Assembly: GCA_951828535.1 (NCBI GenBank)
Contig: OX639990.1
Coordinates: forward strand, 2,839,300 to 2,903,299
Length of the DNA stretch: 64,000 nucleotides
Source of the DNA: an uncultured Candidatus Entotheonella sp.
Lineage (GTDB): Bacteria > Tectomicrobia > Entotheonellia > Entotheonellales > Entotheonellaceae
Reading direction: 5' to 3'
The notes beneath the pieces are model-generated. The model was not told the DNA's origin, ran no database searches, and saw nothing but the letters and a program-made list of their open reading frames with translations. Shown one piece after another: positions 55,523 to 62,230 of the stretch (position 1 is the stretch's first letter; each line of letters starts with the position of its first letter). A program made the translations under genes and the position numbers.

Positions 55523-57349
55523 TCACCTGTCTTCAAGCTGAAATTTAATGGGCAACTCCATGGGGATTTGGTTCCGCCGAATTTCGGGCGGAAAGGGCGG
55601 AAGTTGACCGACTCGCCTCAGGGCCCGCAGGGCGGCAGCACGAAACAACCTGTGGGTGAACTCGACATCATCCGGGTCGATGATCACCTCCCCGTCCCGG
55701 CGTACGGTGAAGTTCAGGACGACCCGGCCGCTCCTCCCGATGCGTTCAGTAACCTCCTGCAGGTAAGGGCTATGCTCTTCCAGACGTTGCTGAACCAATG
55801 CCTTGTAGTGTTCGAACGCGTCCTGTTCGGCTTGTTCTTGCGCGGCCTGGAGTTGTTCCCGCTCGGCTTGCAGGACCGCCGCCGGGGAGGGTTGACGCGG
55901 TTGCGACAGGGCCGCCACACGAATCGGCACGGGCGACACGGTTTGCGGCACGGCGGCGGCCACGCGGCTCGACGCCCGCCTGCCGGTCGGCTGGGTAGCG
56001 GTTTGCGATCGCGACGTCCTCGCGGCGCGCTGCCGCGGGACCGGTTTGACGACCACCGGCTGCGGTGGCGGCACGACCGGCGTAATGTCAGGGCGCGGCT
56101 GGTGCGCCTGCGCGACAACGTGTCCGCGCCGCGAAATCGCGCGGCGCTTTCGCTGTTCCTGCGGCTTGGGAATGACGGGCTGCACCGCGGCCGGCGTCAC
56201 CTGCGGGTTGACGACGTGCTCGGTCGGTGTTTCCACCCGCTGCCGCTGCCGTGCGGCAACGCGCTGTTGCACGTCCGGCGGTTTTGGCACGACGGGCTGC
56301 ACCGCGGCCGGCGCCACCTGCGGCTTGACGGCATGCTCGGTTGGCGATTCCACCCGCCGGCGCGTCTGCGCGGCAATGCGCTGTTGTACGTCCGGCGGCT
56401 TTGGCGCGACGGGTTGCACCACCGGCGTCGGCGCCACCTGCGGCTTGACGATTTGCTCAGTCGGCGTTTCCACCCGCTGCCGCGCCCGTGCGGCCACCCG
56501 CTGTTGCACGTCCGGCGGTTTTGGCACGACGGGCTGCACCACCGGGAGCGGCGTCACTTGCGGTTTCACGATCTGCTCGGTCGGCGTTTCCACCCGCTGC
56601 CGCGCCCGTGCGGCCACCCGCTGTTGCACGTCCGGCGGCTTCGGTACCACGGGCTGCACCACCGGAAGCGGCGCCACTTGCGGCTTGACGACATGCTCGG
56701 TTGGCGATTCCACCCGCCGGCGCGTCTGTGCGGCAACGCGCTGTTGCACGTCTGGCGGTTTTGGCACGACGGGCTGCACCGCGGCCGGTGCCACCTGCGA
56801 CTTGACGGCATGCTCGGTTGGCGATTCCACCCGCCGGCGCGTCTGTGCGGCAACGCGCTGTTGCACGTCCGGCGGCTTTGGCACGACGGGCTGCACGACG
56901 GCCGGCGCCACTTGCGGCTTGACGACATGCTCGGGCTGCGTTTCCACCCGCTGCCGCGGTTGCGACGCGGTGCGCTGTTGCACGTCTGGGGGCTTGGGCA
57001 CCACGGGCTGCACCGGAGCCGGCGCCGACGGCGGCTCGTCGGCGCGTTCGGGTTGCGTTTCGACCCGTTCAATCGGCTTGGGGGTCTGCAGGTCCGCCAC
57101 CGGTTCAATCGGCGCCGGTTCGATGGGGACCGGCTCGGCCACCGCAACCTGTGTCAACACGGGAACCGACGTCGGCACCGGCTTGGCGAAACGCACCACG
57201 TAGCGCGTCAGGCCAAAAATGTCGGGCGGGCGGCTAAACCAGGGCAGGTTCGGCAGGCCTGTAATGAACAGCCCGTGCAGCAGAACCGAAAATCCAATCA
57301 TCACAAACAGCGGCAGCCGACCGGCGTCGGTCTTGGGCTGACCCCTCAC
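55523..57349 (-). CDS. tonB: TonB energy transducer with expanded Pro-rich repeats
   Basis: 608 residues (a typical TonB is about 240) with a GTG start that overlaps the exb remnant (GTGA). The N-terminal anchor (residues 12-35, LPLFVMIGFSVLLHGLFITG) carries the His of the S-x-x-x-H motif. Residues 114-390 are seven tandem units of 39-40 residues (core QPVVPKPPDVQQR), a long rigid spacer. The C-terminal domain (510-608) has GRSGRVVLNFTVRRDGEVII and ALRRVGQLPPFPPEI, which bind TonB boxes. It is upstream of the Ca-repeat and haem-oxygenase genes, but its own ExbB/ExbD genes are broken, so it must use those of the other cluster. Confidence 0.88.
   Translation of the reverse strand: MRGQPKTDAGRLPLFVMIGFSVLLHGLFITGLPNLPWFSRPPDIFGLTRYVVRFAKPVPTSVPVLTQVAVAEPVPIEPAPIEPVADLQTPKPIERVETQPERADEPPSAPAPVQPVVPKPPDVQQRTASQPRQRVETQPEHVVKPQVAPAVVQPVVPKPPDVQQRVAAQTRRRVESPTEHAVKSQVAPAAVQPVVPKPPDVQQRVAAQTRRRVESPTEHVVKPQVAPLPVVQPVVPKPPDVQQRVAARARQRVETPTEQIVKPQVTPLPVVQPVVPKPPDVQQRVAARARQRVETPTEQIVKPQVAPTPVVQPVAPKPPDVQQRIAAQTRRRVESPTEHAVKPQVAPAAVQPVVPKPPDVQQRVAARQRQRVETPTEHVVNPQVTPAAVQPVIPKPQEQRKRRAISRRGHVVAQAHQPRPDITPVVPPPQPVVVKPVPRQRAARTSRSQTATQPTGRRASSRVAAAVPQTVSPVPIRVAALSQPRQPSPAAVLQAEREQLQAAQEQAEQDAFEHYKALVQQRLEEHSPYLQEVTERIGRSGRVVLNFTVRRDGEVIIDPDDVEFTHRLFRAAALRALRRVGQLPPFPPEIRRNQIPMELPIKFQLEDR
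56182..57010 (-). repeat. Tandem about 118-bp repeats within tonB
   Basis: Seven units of 117-120 bp plus a partial eighth encode 39-40-residue Pro-rich repeats. Units 2, 3, 6 (RRRVESPTE type) and 4, 5 (RQRVETPTEQI type) differ in a pattern that suggests successive duplication and exchange. The other TonB protein of the window (60312-61103) has about one such unit. Confidence 0.85.
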
Positions 57350-57695
57350 GATCCCGACTCCGTTTCGATGGTAAGTTGAACGGCGCTCATCATCTTGGCG
57401 ACATACCAGAAGGCGCTCTGTTTGTCGGCGTGTACCATCACCGGCACGTCCGGGTCCTCCGCCACCTGCTGGAAGTCCTTGATCACGGCGATCACCGTGC
57501 CCAGCAGGCCGAGGAGGGGCGCCAAGCCGGCCAACAGGTTGAGGGCCGGAAGTCGCTGGTTGAGCAAACCCAATTCCCGCCTCGCCTCCATCAGAGCCGC
57601 TTCTTCCAGGTCAGTATTTCCCAGGACTTCGATTCTAGCATTGCCCGTAACATCGCGGCCAGGGGACAGCGGAAGTAGCGCAGGTGGCGCTTTCG
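57346..57695 (-). pseudogene. Collapsed exbB-exbD remnant
   Basis: From the 5' end: HLRYFRCPLAAMLRAMLESK matches ExbB of the intact cluster, a one-base deletion shifts the frame near 57613, DLEEAALMEARRELGLLNQR LPALNLLAGLAPLLGLLGTV continues ExbB, and at about 57457 the frame fuses to ExbD C-terminal DPDVPVMVHADKQSAFWYV, ending VQLTIETESGS. The deletion removes the third ExbB helices and the ExbD N-terminus including its membrane Asp. No ExbB N-terminus is seen before 57700. The remnant cannot provide proton-driven TonB energisation. Confidence 0.8.
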
Positions 57696-57820
57696 CAAAC
57701 GTCGGCAGACGCAGGGGTCGAAAGGCGGCGCATTGGTGCTGACGGATTAGGTATGGCATTGTTGCCGTTTGCGATGTGTAGCTCGAGATCAAGACCCAAA
57801 CCCTGGAGGAAGCAAACGTC

Positions 57821-59281
57821 GTGCGTGTAGGCGTCTCTGTCATTCTGTTGCTGGTCCTGTTTGGGAGCGGTGCATGGGCCGAAGATGGCGCTGCTCTGGA
57901 GGTCGCGCTGGGTTTGACCCGCGCAGACCGTCGTCTGATCCAGTCGAGCCTTGCGGCGCAGGGATTTGACCCTGGCCCAGCAGACGGCGTGTTCGGCCGC
58001 CGGACGCGGGCGGCGATTGGCCAATGGCAAGCTGCACGCGGTGAAGAGCCGACGGGCTATCTGAACGCCGAGGCCGCCAAGTCGCTGCTTGGGCGGGCGA
58101 CCCAGACGCAGGAAGTGACAATGACAGGGGAGTCGATAGAAACCGGGTTGGGTTTAACCCGTGCAGACCGTCGTCAGATTCAGTCGAGCCTTGCGGTGCA
58201 AGGATTTGACCCCGGCCCGGCTGACGGCGTGTTTGGCCGCCGGACGCGGGCGGCGATTGGCCAGTGGCAAGCTGCGCATGGTGAAGAGCCAACGGGTTAT
58301 CTGACCGCCGAGGCTGCCAAGTCGCTGCTTGCGCCTGACACGGAGGGGCGGGAAGCGGAGGAGACGGTTGAGCCTGATATTTCAGAGCAAGACCGACAAG
58401 CCGAGGCAGAAGCGAAACGCGAGAGACTGCGGCTACAGCGCGCAGCGGAGGCAGAAGCGGACCGTGAGAGACTTCGGCTACAGCTTGAAAGGGAGGCAGA
58501 ACGTCAGAGGCATGAAAAACAGCCTGGGGCGCGCTTGCGCGACTGCGAAACGTGTCCGGAGCTGGTGGTGGTGCCGGCAGGGTCGTTCATGATGGGTTCG
58601 CCGGATTCCGAGTGGGGCCGTTTCAATAGTGAGGGTCCGCAGCGGCGGGTGACCATCATGGAACCGTTCGCAGTCGGCGTGTACGAGGTAACCTTTGGAG
58701 AGTGGGACGCGTGCGTAAACGAGGGGGGTTGCAACGGTTATCAGCCGCATGGCGAGGGTTGGGGGCGCGGCGTTCGCCCCGTGATTAACGTAAGTTGGGA
58801 TGACGCCCGAGCGTACGTACAGTGGCTGTCGCAGCGGACAGGCAAGCGCTATCGGTTGTTGAGCGAATCAGAGTGGGAATACGTGGCGCGAGCAGGAACG
58901 ACGGAACCGTTTCACACGGGCACGACAATATCCGCCGACCAGGCGAACTATGACAGCAGTTACACCTATGGTTCCGGGCAGAAGGGTCGGTATCGGGGGC
59001 GCACGGTCCAAGCGGGTGCGTTTTCGCCAAACGCCTTTGGCCTCCATGAGGTGCATGGCAACGTGTGGGAATGGACGCAGGACTGCTGGAATGAGGATTA
59101 CACAGGCGCCCCGACAGATAGCCGCGCCTGGGAAACCGGAGAATGCGAGCAGCGTGTGTTGCGCGGCGGATCCTGGGGTGACGTGCCGTGGCTGCTGCGC
59201 TCGGCCGACCGCGGCAAGAACGAGCCCGGCATTCGCGACCCCAAGATCGGATTCCGGATTGCCCGGACGCTTACCCCGTGA
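57821..59281 (+). CDS. Two peptidoglycan-binding domains plus sulfatase-modifying (FGE) domain
   Basis: 486 residues with a GTG start after GGAGGA. A signal peptide ends near AWAED. Two near-identical PG_binding_1 domains (residues 30-90 and 108-170) each read RADRR.IQSSLA.QGFDPG and FGRRTRAAIGQWQAA, so the second is a recent duplication. A charged coiled coil (190-240, RERLRLQ repeats) leads to an FGE-sulfatase domain: VPAGSFMMGSPDSEWGRFNS, YEVTFGEWDACV, PVINVSWDDARAYVQWLSQR, YRLLSESEWEYVARAGTTEP and NVWEWTQDCW. The domain may convert Cys to formylglycine or act as EgtB/PvdO-like oxidase; its target is unknown. It sits reversed between the two TonB clusters. Confidence 0.85.
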   Translation: MRVGVSVILLLVLFGSGAWAEDGAALEVALGLTRADRRLIQSSLAAQGFDPGPADGVFGRRTRAAIGQWQAARGEEPTGYLNAEAAKSLLGRATQTQEVTMTGESIETGLGLTRADRRQIQSSLAVQGFDPGPADGVFGRRTRAAIGQWQAAHGEEPTGYLTAEAAKSLLAPDTEGREAEETVEPDISEQDRQAEAEAKRERLRLQRAAEAEADRERLRLQLEREAERQRHEKQPGARLRDCETCPELVVVPAGSFMMGSPDSEWGRFNSEGPQRRVTIMEPFAVGVYEVTFGEWDACVNEGGCNGYQPHGEGWGRGVRPVINVSWDDARAYVQWLSQRTGKRYRLLSESEWEYVARAGTTEPFHTGTTISADQANYDSSYTYGSGQKGRYRGRTVQAGAFSPNAFGLHEVHGNVWEWTQDCWNEDYTGAPTDSRAWETGECEQRVLRGGSWGDVPWLLRSADRGKNEPGIRDPKIGFRIARTLTP

Positions 59282-59355
59282 ATCCGTGCCTTGTTGGCTT
59301 GCCCGATCTTGCCGTCCGTGTCGGGGCGCCCCGCCGGCCCCGGTCGCCCCTACTG

Positions 59356-60300
59356 TTATCCGTCTGAGCTTTCCCACACGGAATCCACGTTGCCATCGCC
59401 GTCGGTGTCGCTCTCGACCTTGTAGGGCTCGTCGCTGCCGGCCTTGAAGTGCTCCCACTGGTCCGGGCGGCCGTCGCCGGTCTGGTCGTACTCGATGCGC
59501 TCCACGTGGCCCTCGGCGGCGTAATGGTGCCACTGATCGGCCTCGCCGTTGTTGCTGGTGTCAAAGGCGCTGCTCGCCAGCACTCCCGCCTTGTACTCCA
59601 TCCAGGCGTGCGGCTTGCCCTCAGCGTCGATGTTCTGCAGCACGCGGGCGATCTGCCCCTCGCCGTCGTAGCGGATGATCTGGTCTACCTTGCCGTCGGC
59701 GTCCTCGTCGATGTCCACCTGTCCCACCTTGCCGTTCGTGTAGCGGTGCCACTGGTCCACCTTGTCGTTGCCGGTGCTGTCGATCTCGATGAGCGTCGTG
59801 GCGCCCGAGGCGTCATACGACTGCCACTGCTCGGGCTTGCCGTTGAAATCCTGGTCCAGTGCGATGCGCGCCACCTTGCCTTGCTCGAACGTCTGCCATT
59901 GGTCGGGATTGCCGTCGCCGTTGGCGTCCTTTTCGAGCCGTTCAAGTTGGTTGTCGGCGCCGTAGAAGAGCTGCTGCTCGAAGGTGCCGTCGCCGTCCTC
60001 ATCGCTGGTGACGCGCGTCAGGGCGCCCTCGGCGTCATAGAACTCGCGCTGGTCTGCGGTGCCCGAGCCGTTGGTGTCGAACTCGGCCTGCACCGCTTTG
60101 CCGTCCTGGTAGGTCACCCAGTGATCAACGCGCTGGTCGTAATCGCGGTCCTTTTCCAGGCGCGTCAGGGCGTCCGCCTCGTAGTATTCCCATTGATCGA
60201 TCTGGCCGTCGGCGTTGGTATCGAACCGCTGCACCGTTTCCTGTGCGTTTACCACTAGGCACAGCGTGAGCAGCCAGACGACCGCTAGCACAACACGCAT
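59356..60300 (-). CDS. Exported 12-repeat Asp/Gly protein (Ca-binding-like), copy 2
   Basis: 314 residues from the ATG at 60300 (GAGGAGA site). A signal peptide ends near NAQET. Twelve repeats follow the same order as in the copy at 54567-55511, and most residues are identical, including DTNGDGQ/DTNADGQ and DQDFNGKPEQWQSYDASG. Changes such as NADGQIDQWEYYEADALTRL show independent drift. Its position at the end of the intact TBDR-exbB-exbD-tonB operon links it to TonB transport. No homologue of known function is recognised. Confidence 0.75.
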   Translation of the reverse strand: MRVVLAVVWLLTLCLVVNAQETVQRFDTNADGQIDQWEYYEADALTRLEKDRDYDQRVDHWVTYQDGKAVQAEFDTNGSGTADQREFYDAEGALTRVTSDEDGDGTFEQQLFYGADNQLERLEKDANGDGNPDQWQTFEQGKVARIALDQDFNGKPEQWQSYDASGATTLIEIDSTGNDKVDQWHRYTNGKVGQVDIDEDADGKVDQIIRYDGEGQIARVLQNIDAEGKPHAWMEYKAGVLASSAFDTSNNGEADQWHHYAAEGHVERIEYDQTGDGRPDQWEHFKAGSDEPYKVESDTDGDGNVDSVWESSDG

Positions 60301-60311
60301 GATTGATCTCC

Positions 60312-61103
60312 TCACCTGTCTTCAAGCTGATAAACAATGGGCACGTCCATGGTGATTTGACGCCGTCGAATTTCGGAGGGGAACGGCGGCAGTTGACCGA
60401 CCCGTTTCAGAGCCCGCATCGCAGCATCGCCAAAAGAGTTGTGGCCAACAATGTCAAGAATCTCTGACTCGATCACCTCGCCGTCCCAGCGCACGGTAAA
60501 GCGCAAAACGACCCGGCCATTCAGGCCGCTGCGTTCGGCAAACCTTGGATAGCGTTTGTGTTTTTCTAAGCGTTGGAAAACTAAGCCCTTATAGGCATCA
60601 AAGGCGCTTTGTTCCTGTTCCGCCAGAAGCTGTTCCTGCTCAGCTTGTGCCTGCAAGGCCGCTGCCGGGGTAGGTTGTCGCGGTTGCGACGCGGCGGTCA
60701 CGCGGGGCAAGACGGGCGCAACCTGCTCCCGCCTTGAGATGGTGCGGGGCTTTTTCTGTTCCAGCGGTTCAGGAATGACGGGCTTCACCGGCGTCGGCGC
60801 CACCTGTGCCTTCACGACATGCTCGGGCCGGGCCTGCACCCGTTCAATCGGCTTGGGGGTCTGCAGGTCCGGCACCGGTTCGACCGGTGCCGGCTCGATG
60901 GGTATCGGCTCGGTAACAGCGACCTGCGTCAGCATGGGAACCGGCGTCGGTATGGGTTTGGCAAAGCGTACGACGTAGCGGGTGAGGCGGAAAATGTCCG
61001 GGGGACGGTCAAACAGCTGGGGCAGGCCGGTAATGAACAGGCCGTGCAGGAGGAGCGAAAAGCCGGCCATAAGAACCAGGGGCAGCCGACTCGCCTCGCT
61101 CAT
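60312..61103 (-). CDS. tonB: TonB energy transducer, short form
   Basis: 263 residues. The anchor (residues 8-28, LPLVLMAGFSLLLHGLFITG) holds the S-x-x-x-H motif. The Pro-rich spacer is short, with PKPIERVQARPEHVVKAQVA and one unit of the type repeated in the other TonB. The C-terminal domain has GLNGRVVLRFTVRWDGEVIE and ALKRVGQLPPFPSEI. It transfers proton-motive energy from ExbBD to the outer-membrane receptor. The start overlaps the exbD stop by 4 bp (ATGA), and it is followed by the Ca-repeat gene after 11 bp. Confidence 0.9.
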   Translation of the reverse strand: MSEASRLPLVLMAGFSLLLHGLFITGLPQLFDRPPDIFRLTRYVVRFAKPIPTPVPMLTQVAVTEPIPIEPAPVEPVPDLQTPKPIERVQARPEHVVKAQVAPTPVKPVIPEPLEQKKPRTISRREQVAPVLPRVTAASQPRQPTPAAALQAQAEQEQLLAEQEQSAFDAYKGLVFQRLEKHKRYPRFAERSGLNGRVVLRFTVRWDGEVIESEILDIVGHNSFGDAAMRALKRVGQLPPFPSEIRRRQITMDVPIVYQLEDR

Positions 61104-61531
61104 GGGTTGACCCCTCCCGGTCCCGGCTCCGTCTCGATGGTGAGCTGAACGACGCCCGCGCCCTTCACGGCGTCCATCACATTGACGAAATACCGGAAGG
61201 CGCTCTGCTCGTCGGCACGCACCATCACCGCCACCTCCGGATCCTCGGCCACCGCTGCCTCGACGCGGCCTTGCAGTTGCTCAAGCGGCACGAACTGCTT
61301 GTTGATGAACACGTCGCCGTCGCTGCTCACGGAAATGGTGAGGAGGTCATTCTGCGGCGGCTCGGGCTCGCTGTGCTCGGCGTCCGGCAGATCGACCTCC
61401 AGCGTCGGTTGCACGAATACCGAGGCCAGCAGGAAGAAGATCAGCAGCAGTAGCATCACGTCGAGCAGCGGCATGAGGCTCGGCCCGGACACCACGCTGC
61501 GCTGGGCTTGCTCCTCACTGATGTTAAGCAT
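61100..61531 (-). CDS. exbD: ExbD biopolymer transport protein
   Basis: 143 residues from the ATG at 61531, overlapping exbB by 8 bp. The single helix PLLDVMLLLLIFFLLASVFV carries the essential membrane Asp, followed by the periplasmic domain (VEVDLP-type strand LEVDLPDAEHSEPE, DGDVFINKQFVPLEQLQ, VMVRADEQSAFRYFVNVMDA). It forms the proton channel with ExbB that energises TonB. It is intact, unlike the copy at 57346-57456. Confidence 0.9.
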   Translation of the reverse strand: MLNISEEQAQRSVVSGPSLMPLLDVMLLLLIFFLLASVFVQPTLEVDLPDAEHSEPEPPQNDLLTISVSSDGDVFINKQFVPLEQLQGRVEAAVAEDPEVAVMVRADEQSAFRYFVNVMDAVKGAGVVQLTIETEPGPGGVNP

Positions 61532-62189
61532 CAATGGACTCCGGGCGGCCCGTCAGCAGGCGGATGAGGGCGGCGCTGAAATAGTCCATTTCAAAAGCGC
61601 AGCGCTTGACGCGCTGGTCCAAAGCGTGGTGGAAGATCACCGCCGGGATGGCCACGGTGAGGCCGGCGCCGGTGGTGAGCAGCGCCTCCCAGATGCCGTT
61701 GGCGAGCATGCTCGGGTTCACCGCCCCCTGCGCCGCGGCCACCTGCTGAAAGGCCTTGATCATGCCGATCACCGTGCCCAACAGGCCGAGGAGCGGCGCC
61801 AAGCCGGCAAGCAGGCTGAGGGCGGGCAACCGCAGGTTGAGCAGGCGCAATTCCCGTCTCGCTTCCATCAGGGCGGCTTCTTCCAGGTCGGCTTTTTCTC
61901 GGGACCGCGATTCCAACACGGCCCGCAGCACCGCGGCCAGCGGACCGCGGAAGAAACGCAGATGGGCGTAGGCGCCGGCCATGTCATCTTGGGAGATCAT
62001 GTCCTCGACCGGGCCGAACAACGCTTCGGTATTGGTGCGGGCGCGCCGGATGCGCACCCACCGCTCAAGGGTGATCGCCAGCACCAGCACCGAACACAGC
62101 AGCAGCAGGTACATCAGGCCGCCGCCCCGGTCGAGAAAGGCCCAGCCGGCTTGCCAGTCGATGTCCTGCCAAGTTTCCGTCCAAGACAT
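61524..62189 (-). CDS. exbB: ExbB/TolQ-type proton channel protein
   Basis: 221 residues with three transmembrane segments: about 22-42 (GGGLMYLLLLCSVLVLAITL), about 123-148 (LSLLAGLAPLLGLLGTVIGM) and about 163-190 (GIWEALLTTGAGLTVAIPAV). The ERWVRIRRARTNTEALF loop and AYAHLRFFRGPLAAVLRAVL are cytoplasmic. APLLGLLGTVIGMI and TTGAGLTVAIPA are the MotA/TolQ/ExbB pore signatures. It is the first inner-membrane gene after the TonB-dependent receptor (41 bp) and probably in the same operon. Confidence 0.9.
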   Translation of the reverse strand: MSWTETWQDIDWQAGWAFLDRGGGLMYLLLLCSVLVLAITLERWVRIRRARTNTEALFGPVEDMISQDDMAGAYAHLRFFRGPLAAVLRAVLESRSREKADLEEAALMEARRELRLLNLRLPALSLLAGLAPLLGLLGTVIGMIKAFQQVAAAQGAVNPSMLANGIWEALLTTGAGLTVAIPAVIFHHALDQRVKRCAFEMDYFSAALIRLLTGRPESIDA

Positions 62190-62230
62190 GGTAATACCCC
62201 GTGCAGGAGGGTAAGGCGGTCGCCGCGCGC

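Noticed and set aside
55514-57379. Long open frame (621 codons) on the plus strand
   Set aside because: It is antisense to tonB; repeats and high GC keep it open, and it lacks a ribosome site and domain features.
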